DNA of 64,000 nt from Pristionchus mayeri (Eukaryota > Nematoda > Chromadorea > Rhabditida > Neodiplogasteridae): NCBI GenBank assembly GCA_036245805.1, contig BTRK01000005.1:46301216-46365215 (forward strand). Reading direction: 5' to 3'. A program made the translations under genes and the position numbers. Below the pieces are notes generated by a model, which searched no databases, had not been told where the DNA came from, and saw nothing but the letters and a program-made list of their open reading frames with translations. Positions 22,883-35,428 of the stretch are shown here, in pieces (positions within the stretch are counted from its first letter, which is position 1; each line of letters opens with the position of its first letter).

Positions 22883-24088
22883 TGAAAATTGAGATTATTC
22901 TCGCCTTCATCTTCGTCGCGTTATTTCGATACATCACACGATTTAACCGGAAAAAAACGCGTGGGATGTTGCCTGTCAAAAACAGGCTGATCGAGGGAAA
23001 GTACGTAACAATGTCACAAGCTGAAATGGTTAATTTAGGGTTTGCGATCAATATCCGTAGAATGTAATGCAGCAGTGTTGTGGGTTATGTGAATGAACAT
23101 TTAAGTTGGATGATCAATTAATTATTTTCATGATTTCTAATGAATAGTTGGTCAGTCTCGGCCTCGTGACTAGGTATGGTAATGAGTTGTGTAGTCTGTC
23201 AATGATACATATTTTGGACGGCTTCGTGGGAAACTGTTATTCCCGCAAATGCTCAAATGTGAGGAACTCTTAATTTTACATACGCTCTCGATCGGTCCAG
23301 ATATGAAAGATATTGGGGACATGAAGAAACGAAGTCCCCTTCGAACTCACATTCCCAAGTGCTGGAAAATGTGTGGGATAGTGAGGCAGAGAATTCGCAC
23401 GGAATTTGTGATCGTTAATCGAAAGTTGCAAGCATTTATGACTAACGTTGAATATTGCACTCTTTGTAAGAAATCAGTGAACAATGACATCATGGTGATA
23501 TATAAGTTTCGCTTTCAAATATAGTATTTTTATTCGCGCAAGCCCACTTATGTCCAGTATTACCTCGGCGTCTGAATAACAATTTGGGCACTTATTTCTC
23601 TTAGATTTCTCTCGCCAGTAAGGTGATTATTGCTTCGTTGGACAAAAATAAATCAGTCTGTTCCCCGGTTATTTTCAATGATTATACAAAAAGATTTGAA
23701 AATTGTATTTTCAATTCTTTGAATTGTATTATGATAATAATAATGAATGAGCAATATGCTCGTCGAATTACCACTCAATATGAGTTACTTGATACGATAA
23801 ATATGGAGGAACACACACATCTCATGTGATCTTTGATCTTTGATTCATAGCTTTCTCAGCTGCATCGACAGTTGTTTCCATCGAGCACGAGATCGTCGTA
23901 TTCCGCCCTATAATTTCTTCGTTAATCAATAGTTTTCAATAAATTTCCATTTGTCAATTTTCCAAAACAATTATAAATACGAAAACTTACTGATCAATAT
24001 TCTCTTCCGTTGGAAGATCATCGGGACTTGTTTTCGACATCACGACCTTGAATTAGTAATTGTTACCTTAATACAGGTTCTATGAGAT
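22883..24088. other. No gene recognised; scattered short ORFs
   Basis: Directly after the foldback, a + frame (22880-23063) encodes one hydrophobic stretch, IEIILAFIFVALFRYITRF, followed by a basic tail. A 91-codon + frame (23249-23524) is not recognised. Neither has clear splice partners. The rest is AT-rich. Confidence 0.3.
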
Positions 24089-26752
24089 CTATTTCACATC
24101 GTAAATATCCAACAAATAATTAGCGATATCTATCACCTTCAGCTCGATGTCCTTCTTCTTTCTCTCCTGGAAACCAGCCCGCATATTGTGGATCACCCAC
24201 GCGAAAGTTTTATAAAATGTCCAAATTATTTATTTTAATATTTTTCATTTGATCATTTTATCCATTTTAATGATCAACTAACCTCGAGGCAAATGGTTAG
24301 TTCATGTTCATTCTCATTGTCGAACGACTTCATAGTCACGTGTAATTCATCTTTTAAGCAAGCCTGCGAATTACATTTTAAAAATCTTGACACATTTTAC
24401 AACAAAAAAAACAACTGATCACCATGAAAATATCCCAGAACATCTCATTGAATCCTCTGCTGCAGAAATCGAAGTGTCGAGCACCAAGAGACTGAAAAAT
24501 ATTCCACATATTTGGTGATAATCCTAAAATATTATTAGTACTATTCAGTTGAAATCATTACTGGATATAGTGATCATTATGACTAAAGAAAATAAACATT
24601 TGGGTCCCATTTTTTTCTGGCGGAATCCAAATAACGTACCTTCGCATAATTCACTGTTGCTTCTTCATCAAGTTTATGGGTGACAATCTGTAATTTCATA
24701 TAATTATATTTGATGTTCATTGTCCACTCACCAGTTTTGTGAAGAAGCTCTCAATGATAGTGTGCATATTAGTGAAATTGATGAAATGAGCAGCATCTTG
24801 CTCTGGTGGAATGCGAAATAGTTTCTTCAAATTTACATAATCATCTCATGACTATTTAACGAAATTTTCGATTGATGGATCAAATCTCTTTATTCTAATG
24901 GGAAACAAAACATTGTATAAGACGTCCACGTTATGTCTGACCTTGATCGACATGCTTGTGTTAGCCGAGCCAATGCACGCCTTTTGGAACAGCTTCGGAT
25001 CGCGAGAGAGGATGCTGAATTAGAAATTCGTGGCCCAGTATTTTATTTCGAACGAAGCACGCGATTGGTCGCGGTGGTGCTGTACAAGAACACATTTCAC
25101 CGAAACTAATTCTTTTTTTCACATTTTGCCGGCAATATGTCAAAGAAAAAACACCCTTCACCGTTCATGTATTAGGTTGTAACAAAAGTTTTGCCCGATT
25201 TCGACCATGAAGTTTGAAATCTCCTAAAAGGCTTCGCTTGAAACGTCACGACCTAACTTTATGGCATATATTTAGGTAATACTTGTTCATTATATTCACA
25301 TCTTCGAATCATATCCCGCGTTCAGGGAATTCGAGAAAACCCGATGTCGCCAAAAAATGAAATATTCACGATGCACACATATTTGTTTGTCACGCTCATA
25401 TTCTAACAGAAAACATTGTTGTATAATCTCGTATAGTGGAGTGGCAAGCCCATTGGATGTAAATTCTAAAACTATATTGGATCTAGTTGTTGCTTCAATG
25501 TATCACAATTTACAGATCATTGAAATCGAGTATTCGCGAATAATCATTGATCAAATGAATGTTGATCTTGATTGGAGAATCAAACATGACGGCTTCATAT
25601 TACGTGCTTTTACATCTGCTACCATGGGGCTTTATATCATAAAGGAATAATGGAGCATAGCCTTTTCCGCTTCTAGAAAATTGATATTTTTTGAAATTTT
25701 GAATCATGGTCATCACAGCCAAAATATTGGAATTCGGTGTATATAGTTCGAGTCGATCTCCTCAAAAGGAAGCTATCCCCTGACTAGGCCAAACCAATAA
25801 GTGATAGAGTAAGAGTTGCTTGTTTAGTTAACAATATAAAGTCTAAGCTTTCTTGTATGCTGTTAACATGGCATTTATGGAAACATCAATTTCGACACTT
25901 TAATATCAGTATCTGAGTATGCAATATTGCATTTTTAAATAGAAGCATTGTATGTCCATACGACAACAATAAGCGACGGCTATGCGGCGTAAGGAACTGA
26001 TTTCGACCAAGCCCTTTTTGACGAAAGATCAAAAATGACCTGAGTTTCTGTATCGCTTTTTGTGGTAATCCCTACTTAGATATTTTTTTATTATGCTTGC
26101 TCATCCCACTTTCCAAATATACCTAGATATTTGCATTATCACGGATGTTCGTAGAGTGCTGACCCCAAAAATATGTAGTTCAGATTTCAAAAGCAGTAAC
26201 TTTAACTTTGAAATGCGACCATGATATCAAATGGTTTGGATTATACTAATGTGTGATAGAAAGAGTATCCAATCACTCAACGAATATAGGAAAGAGTATG
26301 AAAAGATCTTGAGAATAAAAGATGGCGTATGCTTAAAACGAAAATTGGAAAATCGGGCAAAACTTTTGTTACAACCTGATATTTTATAAAATCGAATTTT
26401 ACGTTGACGTTCATGTATTTTATAAAATCGAATTTTACGTTGAATTGTATGTTCATCAAAATTTCATGAACTACATTAACGGAATGCCACATTTTCCTGT
26501 ATTCTCAGCGCTCGCAAAATACACGCATACTGACGAGAGAAAAAGCGCTCACCTTCTTGCGAATTTGGATCGTTCAAGGAATTTTAAAGGCTTTTCAATG
26601 ATACAGGTTCAAACGCAATTGCACGATACTCGGGGGGTGTTGATGATAACTTACTTCTGCCACTCCTTTATCACGCGTTTTCTAGTCTTTGCATCGATCG
26701 GCTTCGCTTCACCGAGTGCCAGCGGGGACGTCGTTGATTGTTCGCTTGCCAT
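24089..26752 (-). CDS. Globin-family gene (7 exons seen)
   Basis: Exons by position: 26655-26752, 24942-25014, 24732-24824, 24640-24687, 24423-24491, 24283-24363 and 24089-24208. They join in phase to 193 codons. Exon 1 starts MASEQSTTSP and ends RKRVIKEWQK (A-helix Trp). Later exons give SRDPKLFQ, NMHTIIESFFTKL, SLGARHF (candidate proximal F8 His), NEMFWDIFM, and AWVIHNMRAGFQ (H-helix pattern). These fit nematode globins, which bind haem and O2. The B-C helix segment between EWQK and SRDP is short by ~20 residues, so one exon may be missing in the big intron, which holds a mariner-end element. The last intron lacks an AG directly before the final exon. Both oddities could mean a decaying gene or an unseen exon. 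Confidence 0.65.
25172..26379. mobile_element. Mariner-end element (~1.21 kb) in globin intron 1
   Basis: The inverted ends, TTAGGTTGTAACAAAAGTTT on the left and the complement of TCAGGTTGTAACAAAAGTTT on the right, are flanked by TA. The length is that of a complete mariner, but no catalytic DD34D motifs are seen. A 97-codon + frame (25357-25650) is not transposase-like. It is either a decayed autonomous copy or a large MITE. Confidence 0.8.
26455..26590. repeat. Direct duplication flanking globin exon 1 (copy 1)
   Basis: This segment and 27075-27183 share TTTCATGAACTAC, TGTATTCTCAGCGCTCGCAAA and GCGAATTTGGATCGTTC, with indels between. Globin exon 1 lies between the copies. A separate 28-bp direct repeat (ATTTTATAAAATCGAATTTTACGTTG) occurs at ~26380-26440. 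Confidence 0.6.
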
Positions 26753-27821
26753 TGTGTATCCCTGGGGAACCACGGATTATTTCATAACAGCATTACGCTG
26801 ACTGAATCGGAACGGAGTAGGATGAAAAAAATAATTGGAGGTGTTGACTTTTGAAAACGGTGCACATGACATCATTCATTATACGCTTGACTGAACATAC
26901 TGAACACTGAAATGGCGCGAGGTGATATAGCTCGCTTTGTCGATTGGGACGTATATTACTGTCTTTATACTGTCGCTCCAATAATATAATAACATGCAAA
27001 ACCTTACAAATAAAGCCACTTTCCTGGCTTTCGGTTCTATCGGTACAATCAGAAAATCAAATCCCACCTACTCAAAATTTTCATGAACTACGAAATGCCG
27101 CATTGTGATGTATTCTCAGCGCTCGCAAAGCAAAAAGCGCTGACCTTATCGCGAATTTGGATCGTTCGGGGAATTTTAAAGGCAAAATAAGCACTACGCA
27201 TTCATACTCTTCGCATTTATGAGCTCTCAGAAAACATCTCTTCACGTGAATAGTATGTTGCTGTATCGGAACACGTAAAGGGTGCATTTTGATTACATGT
27301 GTTCTGAGAAAATAGAATTCGATCCGCCATTTTCTAGTTTGAACTAATTTTGCGAATGACCGAAACGAGGGTAGAAAAACAAGTTCGATAACCACTGCGG
27401 AAAGCAGAATATTCAAAGAAATGATTATCGTATTTTTTGAAAATGACAATACGGGTAGAAACGGAAATGCATACGTAACGATCGGTATACTGGCGTACTG
27501 TTCTAAACGTTACATAGATTGTTGTTCTACATACTGATAATAATTGCTCAAAATGCAATATTTTTTTTAATGCATCATTCTCTACTCAACATTCTACCCA
27601 ACATTCGGAATAATTAATGTTGTACTGAGGAATATCGCTAGCATTATGGAGATCCTCTAATTGTAACTACTTTCGCCTCATGCATGGAAAATGATGAGTG
27701 TTCAAAGATTTGTTGAACAGCACAAGTTGGCCGTAGATAGAAAGTAATAAACGATGGAAGAGACACACGGAAACTGAAAAGTTATACTTTTCAACTTCCA
27801 AAAAAAAAAATCCATTCCCAC

Positions 27822-29687
27822 TTGATAATGAGCATGATGATGAGTGGAACGATAACTGGAAACAACTCCATGGACAAGATCCCGATCGTTCCGATTTCCC
27901 CGAGTGAAATTTCTGAATGTCAAAAATTATGCGCAGTCGTATTGAAGATTTCGCAAACAGCTCACAAGATAAACTTACCAATAAAGATAGGTAATGTAAC
28001 GATTACAGTCATTGGAATGTACGAGGTGAATATTGGGATGATCGACTGAATTTGATTGATTGCATTTTTCAAAGATCAAATATACCATACCTGCCACAAT
28101 AACGCTCGAATCAATTTCCGATGCATTCGATGAGTTTCCGATTGGCTTCTGCATGTTTAGTTGATTTTGTCATTTTAACAATAATATCAATGACAAAAAC
28201 ACACTCAATTTTGCTCATTTCTTGTAGAATTTTAACGAGGCAGAAGCCCATAACTACGAGAGTAGAGAGTACAACCGGGAGTCCAGCGGCCAGAGCACCC
28301 ACTGTCCACCACTGCCATTTCCGAGTACCGTAACTGCCCCGAAACTGCAAAAGTTCGTGTTTGCCTTGGTTCTGCTCGCATATATTGTATCACATGATGC
28401 TTGGGAAAGCACCTTTATGAGAGAATCAAATTGTCGAAAAAAAGCAAAATATAATCAATTCTTGTAATAACTCTCGGATTGTTTGATTAAAACGAAATGT
28501 GAAACTAATGAACACACCCAAAAAAGCACAACGAGAAAGCCAGGCATTTTGCGCGAAAACAGGTCAATTCCTGAAATTTGCCTTTTTTATCCTTAGATGT
28601 CATGTCATATTGAGCAAACGCCATGTCTCTATGTCTAGCATTACACTCGCATGTCAGACAATACAGCTCGAGAACCGAGTTTGAAATGCTTCTGCGCACC
28701 CGTAATTTGGCTGCGAAAGCTCGACGCGACTGATCAGTTGGATAGAATGGGCCTACGATAGTGGTACGGATAGTGGTGCCTGCATATGAACTCATGTACT
28801 TTAGTGTAAAGTGGGGGTGAAAATAATGCCTGTAAAAACAACGTTAGCGATAATAGCGAGGGCAAGCCAATTGCGCCATGGATATCGCTGGATTCGCGAT
28901 GCCCACTTTGGACTAGTGCAAATTGCATATTATTTGACATGCTAGAGTAAGAAAAGTATAAACTAGATCTCCAAAAACACTACCACGCTCGCATTCCATG
29001 CACAATCTCGCTATTCGATCGTACAGTGTGCAATTAAGAAACGAATGCACGTATATCGAACTCTAAAGCAAACGCTTACCTGCACAGGACAACATATCGA
29101 TACACGTAATGAAAGGCGAGAAGAACGAGTGTTTGTATGTAAAGAGACACCCAAATAAGCACTGCCAAAAAAACAAATATGGTCATTATGGCTGGGAAAA
29201 GTCACAGAAAATAGGAAATGATTGAATCCCTCCAATTTCGTAGCTCAGCTTGCAGTAGAGGAAGTGATTTCAAAATTCGATTTTGGTTGTTTTAAATGTG
29301 TTTTTCACAGCTAATAGTCAAAGTTGCAAGTGTCTAGTCTAGGAGTGGAATTGCGGAATAAATTCATCTTCTCCTCGCCACGTCATAGCTTCCTAGAGTT
29401 CGTATTTCGAGAATTCATCTCATCGTTCAACAAATGAGTGTGGGGAATGTAGATGTAATTACTCGAAATACGAGCCCTACTCACTTCCAACTGTTCCGTA
29501 AAGAGTCGACATATTAAGAAAGCGATTTCCCCATAAGATAAATCCAAATTTGGCCATGTAAGTCGCCTGAACACATAATTGAGATGTGAAAAGTTCACGA
29601 TCTCACTGGAGCAACGATTACATGCACGAGCGATATAAGCATATCTGTGACAGCAAATGTGATGAGCATCCATCGGTATGGACCAAT
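27822..29687 (-). CDS. Str-class chemoreceptor (7TM), 5' incomplete
   Basis: Exons: 29607-29687 (TM2, GPYRWMLITFAVTDMLIS), 29485-29566, 29080-29191 (TM3, LLAFHYVYRYVVLCR, the Str signature HFxYRY), ~28800-28912 (TM4), ~28345-28800 region (loop), 28205-28344 (TM5), 28091-28148 (SETHRMHRKLIRALLWQ), 27979-28045 (IIPIFTSYIPMTV, TM6) and 27822-27912 (ELFPVIVPLIIMLIIKW, TM7). Phases match across most joins. Str receptors sense odorants in ciliated neurons. The TM1 exon is not found; upstream lies the RTE insertion at 29869. After TM4 the frame meets a stop and the following loop continues in another frame, so this copy may be a pseudogene or have an unseen intron. Confidence 0.7.
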
Positions 29688-29868
29688 CTATAACAATCCG
29701 CGTGTAATTACTAACTTTAAAGCATGATAAACCCCTTATATTATATTAGGATATACATTAGGCACGTACATATAGGATCCTTGAACCGTAATGCAAATCC
29801 AAAATTTGAAGTCTCTAGCTCAACTTTGAGCCTAGATGCACGCATTTGAAATTTCTACTAGACAAAGG

Positions 29869-30170
29869 CAATTTCTCCATTCTCCATTCTCCATTCTCCA
29901 TTCTCCATTCGTGCGCGGCTTAAGGGTGGTCGTATCCCACTTCGCAATCGAGTGGGAGTCCCCTTGGCGTAGCTTGGACAACCGCCAAGGGTCGCCTGTC
30001 CAACGGATGCCGGCTACAACACTACGGATTGGGACTGCGCGGACTCTGAGGAAAGCCGATCGACTAGCTGAGTTGGAGGAGGCAGTGAGTGAAGTCCCAT
30101 TTGATGTCTTAGCCATCCAGGAAATGAGGAGGTTTGACCTCTCTCACCCTATCAGGAACCAATCACCTGT
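29869..30170 (+). pseudogene. RTE ORF, N-terminal endonuclease part
   Basis: This frame supplies the start of the endonuclease: LRIGTARTLRK, then DVLAIQEMRR (the catalytic glutamate region). It then loses register, and homology continues in the next frame from ~30134. The frame itself continues to 30258 as a shadow. Confidence 0.7.
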
Positions 30171-30961
30171 TAGTGGGTTACAGTACTCGTTCCGCAAACG
30201 GTACCGGATTCCTCGTAGGCAGTCATTTGGGATCGAACACAACATTCCACTCAGTTAGTGATCGCTTATCGTACCTCGACCTCCCGAACCATTGCTTACG
30301 AATCATCAATGCGTACGCTCCGACAACCTCACATTCTGACCAGGAGTATGTACAATTTTTGGATGATCTCAGCGGATTGATTGCTACTTCCACGCGTCGT
30401 GCTCCGCTACCGGGGCGTGGAATGTGGCGATTAGTTGTGCTGGGTGATTTTAACGCAAAGGTCGGATCGAGGCAGAGCGAGGATGAAGAGTTCATTGGAA
30501 GGCATGGACTAGGAAGGAGGAACTCACGAGGACAGATGCTGATTGACTTCTGTGCTGAGACAAGATTACACCTCCTCAACACACGATTCCAGAAGAGAGA
30601 AAGCAGAGAATGGACTTGGATGGCCCCGAATATGAGTACAAGGAATCAAATCGACTACATAATGACCCGTGATCTCTCAAGTGTGCTCGATGTGGAAATA
30701 GTTGGAAAGTTCAAGTTTACTTCTGATCATCGTTTGGTGATGGCAAAGATCCGGCTTGATTCGTCAATCCGGTTTTTCCCTCGGAAAGCGAAAAATCCAA
30801 CTGAATTTTCTAAGCAACTGTTCATAACCGCAATTTATACAGTAATCTCCAAAGAGTTCAATGGTTACGATCGATTGCGAAATACTCTCATAGCAACAGC
30901 CGGCCAATGTATGATCCCCAAACCACGCAATGAACGATTTTCCAACGCAACAGCTGTTTGA
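30134..30961 (+). pseudogene. RTE ORF, endonuclease domain
   Basis: 275 codons. Motifs in order: NGTGFLV, INAYAPT, VVLGDFNAKVG, TWMAPN, NQIDYIM and TSDHRLVMAKI, which together form the apurinic-type endonuclease fold with its catalytic Asp and His residues. It would nick target DNA to prime reverse transcription. The frame ends at 30961, where the reverse-transcriptase block begins in an overlapping frame (30930), so the polyprotein is broken. Confidence 0.85.
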
Positions 30962-31475
30962 TGAAAGAAGGAGGCTGAAGTACACCCCAAATACGCCTCT
31001 TAACAGAATCAAATTTTCACTCACGGGAAAGGCTCTTCGTTTCTCCATCAAGGACGACTTATACCGCGGACACGTGGAGACTGTGCGGAGAGCCGTGTAT
31101 TATGGGAAGAGTACACATTTCCGATGTAATGATCAGTTCTTACCATTCTTAGAAAGTGAAATCAAAAGAGGAATCGTGCAGTTGAAGAATGACAAAGCAC
31201 CCGGACCTGATCGAATTAAAGCAGAGATGTCGAAATGCGGAATGGAATTGCTTACGCGTCCCATCACAGATCTATTCAACAAGTGGATATTGGAAGAGTG
31301 TGCTCCCAACGAATTGTCCGACGCAACAATATCTCTGATATTCAAAAAAGGAAACGTCTTGGACATTTCGAACTATCGCCCGATTTCGTTGTTGAACATA
31401 ATCTACAAGTTATTCACTTCAGTAATCGACTCACGAATTGTGAATCAACTTTCCGACAATCAGACCAGAGAGTAA
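30930..31475 (+). pseudogene. RTE ORF, reverse transcriptase N-terminal half
   Basis: Contains NDKAPGPDRI, ISLIFKKGNVLDISNYRPIS and LYKLFTSVI-like sequence typical of RTE reverse transcriptase. A TAA stop at 31474 falls exactly where the conserved Gln of QAGFRR is expected. The protein resumes immediately in the same frame with AGFRRNFSTTDHIF and then IDYKKAFDSVEF, so this is a single nonsense change. Confidence 0.85.
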
Positions 31476-31621
31476 GCGGGATTTCGAAGGAATTTCTCTA
31501 CTACGGACCATATTTTCACTCTAACAGAATTACTCCAACAATCAGAGGAATATCGTTTCCCCGTATATCTCGTGTTTATTGACTACAAAAAAGCGTTTGA
31601 TAGCGTCGAATTTGACAAAGT

Positions 31622-32632
31622 GTGGGAAGCTATTTCAAATCAGGTATTCATCCCAAAATAATCAATACCCTGCGATTCATATACAATGCAAGCCAAGTAT
31701 CAGTGCGAATTGGACAAGACAAAATTCCTATCGAGATTGAAAGAGGAGTCAAACAAGGGGATCCGATCTCACCACACCTTTTCAATGCAGTCGTTGAAGA
31801 GATTTTCCGTAAGCTGAATTGGGAAGGATGTGGAATTGAAGTGGATGGAGAGAAACTGAATCATTTACGATACGCGGATGACATTGTCTTAATTTCACAT
31901 TGCTCAAAGGAGATTGGAACCATGCTAAGTCAATTATGCACTGAAAGCAAGTATGCAGGATTGGAAATCAATCAGAAAAAGACAGTTATGATGTGCAATA
32001 CAGTACCAACTCCTCAACGAATAGATGGCAAAACGCTAGAATATGTTATTCAATTCATCTACCTGGGTGTTCGTTTATCATTCGATCAGGACTTGAAGCT
32101 GGAATTGAATAGGAGGATAGGTGCAGCATGGAGATCATTTAACAAGTTTCAAGAATTCATGACTAGTCGAAGTGTGGCAATGGCGCTCAAGACAAAAGTA
32201 TTCAGAATGTGCATCGAGCCGAGTTTTCTTTATGGAAGTGAAGTTTGGAGCACTACGAAGTCTGAGCGGAAAAGACTGATTGTAGCACAGAGATCTATGA
32301 TGAGGAAAATAGCCAGCGTGACTAGATTTGATCGGAAGACCAACGATTGGCTCAGTAGGAAGGTGCCCTTAGAGGACATTCGAGTACAAGCGATGCGGAG
32401 AAAATGGAATTGGGCGAAGAGACTAGCTACGCTGGACGACAATAGATGGACAACAAGAATTCTGAATTGGACACCGTGGGATAGATTGCGACCTCCTGGA
32501 CGCCCAAAAATCAGATGGCGGGACGAATTTGTCAAAGTATTTGGAGTAACATGGGCTAATAAGTGCAGAAGAGATCCCATCCAATGGAATGGCCGTTCCT
32601 TTCAACAGGCTATTGACCTGAGGCTTGAATAA
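31622..32632 (+). pseudogene. RTE ORF, reverse transcriptase catalytic half and C-terminus
   Basis: 336 codons after a one-base shift near 31640. Motifs: GVKQGDPISPHLFN, then the catalytic LRYADDIVLISH, then a thumb region and the C-terminal RPPGRPKIRWRDEF and W-rich end found in RTE proteins. The stop at 32632 is seven bases before the 3' end of the element, the usual compact RTE tail. Confidence 0.9.
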
Positions 32633-32651
32633 AATATTGACTAGACAAAGG

Positions 32652-33440
32652 GACAATCGGAATTTGTTTGAAAAACAGGTAGATTCAGGGAAGCGGTCTA
32701 TGTAAATGGTCAGATAACACAGAGGAAGGGAAGGGAAAAGGAGAGGAGCGGGCGCACCCATTCCGTCTGCCGCTCTCGCCTCCTCTCTCGCGCATCCGAC
32801 TTACATACAGTGTTCTCGTCATTGCTAAGGGATTTCCGCGGGGGATTCTCCTCGGTTTCGGGTACTTTAAAGAAGGACTCAAACGCAAAATAACACACGT
32901 GTTTGAGTGTTGTGAAGATGAGATTAAAAATGAGAAGTGAATTAGCCAAAAGCGAACCGATCGTATCGGAGTAGGAATATATCTGAGTTAGACTCTCTAG
33001 TCCTTATTAACGAAGGAACGTGTGATATTCACAGTTCTTAAGATTACGTAGCTTAGCAGGCTTACATTGTAGATTCGTTCACTAACTAAACCATTTTCAG
33101 CAGTGAATTCGCGATCGAGAGAAAGATCGACAGAATCGGGATTATAATCCATTTTCGTTTTTAATTATTGCTGTAGATTTAAACGTCCTGAAAACTGAGC
33201 AGCTAAAATCAGATACGTTATTCATCTATTTACTCTCGTAAAACCATTTGCAAAGCATGTTAAATATGAATAATATACTCTGATAAACTACACAAGGATA
33301 CGGAAATAATAGCAAATAATTGCAGGAACAAATCCCTGGTAAGCAATTTATGATTCTGCAGCTGCTCCCCTGAGATTACAATCATGCGCTGTGTTGTTAC
33401 ATCAGCTGAAATGTCAGCTGACTAGCGTTAGTCCTGTCAC
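32652..33440. other. No gene seen
   Basis: AT-rich, with a GA-rich block at 32715-32780. There is a short perfect palindromic pair CAGCTGAAATGTCAGCTG at ~33402. This is where the missing first exon of the Str receptor might be expected, but none is recognisable. Confidence 0.3.
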
Positions 33441-33444
33441 AACA

Positions 33445-33690
33445 ACGTTTTGGGAATTGAAGAATAAGAGTATGAATACTAAATACATATTATATAATAC
33501 TTAAATTCGCTCCATTATTCCGATCATTCTATTTAAACATTAAATGCCTTTACATTTGAGTCTAGAATCGACTCTCGATAGAGTCATGCATAAACGTAGC
33601 GACATATATTTCGAAAATGATATGCTTTCCACCATTCAATTGAACAGCGCGTCATCCTTTATTGAAAGTGACGCGTTAACTTCGAGAGTA
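33445..33690. repeat. Dispersed repeat, copy 1 (partner 47010-47215)
   Basis: Shared phrases with 47010-47215 include AATAAGAGTAT, TCGCTCCATTATT, GACTCTCGATAG and CATTCA.TTGAA.AGCGCG, in the same orientation over ~200 bp with substitutions and indels. No frame or ends identify the element. Confidence 0.55.
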
Positions 33691-33867
33691 GAAGGTTTCT
33701 GCTTCACTCCGAGTGAGATCTCTGGCCAATAATTTCCTGACCAGTCCAGTCAGTTGTTTTATTGGCTAGTTCAGTCCGCAAAATACCTGCTCCGGATCTA
33801 TTTATCTGCGTTATCCACTCACGACTACCATTTTCCTGTCGACAGCGGTAGGCGTTTGGTGGGGCAT

Positions 33868-33985
33868 CATGGCCGGGAATCGAACGCGGGCGGTAGCTGA
33901 AGGTAACGCAGAAGAACTTTTTGACAACAGGAATACGTAGCCCTAGGAGTAATCGGTCTCATTGCACTACACCATCTTGAGTAGT
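33868..33985 (-). mobile_element. tRNA-derived SINE-like sequence
   Basis: On the minus strand a B-box GTTCGATTCCC lies ~95 bp downstream of an A-box-like GGTGTAGTGCAATGAG. The distance and the poor cloverleaf pairing rule out a working tRNA but fit a SINE head or old tRNA pseudogene. The phrase GGGCGGTAGC next to the B-box recurs at ~48590 in another tRNA-like patch. Confidence 0.45.
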
Positions 33986-34870
33986 CGTACCTTGACGATT
34001 GTCAAATGAGGCTGCGCTTTTTCTATTTTAAAAAAAAAAACGCTTTGAATGGGCACGATTAACGCGCCCCCATCACTGAGCCGCAGACACCACCCCCATG
34101 TAACTTTTCATTATCTTATTTAAAACCCATGTTATCGTCACAGATTCTTTGTGCTAGCAAACAAGTTGAGGAGCTTTTTAGAAAATCCAATGTGAAATAT
34201 CATATGAAGAAAATGACAATGACTAATCATCCAGATGTGAAAAAAAACATTTAAACTTGGGCAATGATCACAATCTTTGAAATTTAGTCTGACTAGGCTC
34301 CTCTGAAAGTTTACCCAATATACGTACAATGTTTGACATATTGCAATGTGCAATATGGACATCTTGGTAATAAAGCACCCAGCTTATTATTGCAGTTTGC
34401 GTAATAATGTAGGGCGTAATTTCATAAATCAGAAACGCAGAATATTGACTAGTTTATGTAACCTGCTAGATCACAATATGGTTATTTACAAGTGTGGGCT
34501 TCTTCGACAAAGACGCATGGCGTGGTTTAGCCGTCGTTTGCCTGATGTATCGCAACTGTACCAGCGCCTGAAAAAAATAATACCACTAGCAAGAACAACA
34601 ACTATGAACAACAAAAACAACCTGAACTGAAGGACAGCACCAGAGCAATACAGAAAGCGGCAGTCCAGTGAATCCCATCCGAGCTCCTGACGATATTATT
34701 TTACTAGAATACTAGACACGATACTCCGGTCATCATTCTATACACTCTCTAGCATATCGACCGGTCTAGAGAGTGTGTGAAATGAATATATGAAGGCCCG
34801 AATTACGATCTTCACAAGTTCTTGACAAAAAATGTTTGTTACATAATTTCATTTGTGTGATCTACTAGTA

Positions 34871-35406
34871 TTAGGTTGATGCATAATTTTCTTTACAAGG
34901 TATTTTTTATGTGTTCTCGAGAATTGTTCGCCTGAGTTCGATAATATACTCTGGCATTATTTGGGACACAATTGACGCACTACAATCTGAAGTTATTGAA
35001 TCGATCTCAATTGGTTCAGTAGAAAAAAAGTATTTCTCAAAATGTGGAAATTTTTTCGGTATTTTGGGTACGAACTCAAGCGTCCATTAAAACAAAACTA
35101 ATAGATTGCAATTTCCGCTCTTTTGTGTCGGTAGTGAGTGCGGGCGTACGCTTCCATATAACACTTGAAATCAGATCGTTAGTTTCTCTTAGAATAGTTA
35201 TGGGGACAACGATACTAATTTCGCCCCCCAAAATTCTGCAGCGAGAATACTGTAAAATACTGGCCGAGCATGTATGTCCATAAGTGCTCTATGAAGGGCA
35301 CACATACACTAATATCATACAAAAATGCAAGAGAGAATAGCTAAAGGCTGAAGCAAATTACGGCTGGAAAACTAGAAATCGTAAAGAAAATTATGCATCA
35401 ACCTAA
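34871..35406. mobile_element. Mariner-end MITE (536 bp) with TA duplication
   Basis: Ends TTAGGTTGATGCATAATTTT and the exact inverted copy at 35380-35406, each flanked by TA. The interior contains a 79-codon frame (35044-35283) that is not transposase. Confidence 0.85.
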
Positions 35407-35428
35407 TAATTCAACTTTATAAACTTAC

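Larger units (their letters stand above)
29869..32639 (+). mobile_element. RTE-type retrotransposon with 12-bp TSD
   Basis: A perfect duplication, ACTAGACAAAGG, stands at 29857-29868 and 32640-32651, so the insertion limits are exact. The 2771-bp element begins with five CTCCATT units (29876-29910), carries endonuclease then reverse transcriptase, and ends GAATAAAATATTG without LTRs. Size and order match RTE. Three frame breaks make it defective. It lies just upstream of the truncated Str receptor. Confidence 0.9.

Noticed and set aside
24933..25109. 58-codon + strand ORF starting MSDLDRHACV
   Set aside because: It lies over globin exon 2 on the other strand (24942-25014), whose frame, phase and splice sites are better supported. 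The + frame is a shadow.
33868..33985. Functional tRNA gene
   Set aside because: A- and B-box-like sequences are ~95 bp apart and the arms do not pair as a cloverleaf; also true of the patches at 48478 and 58580.
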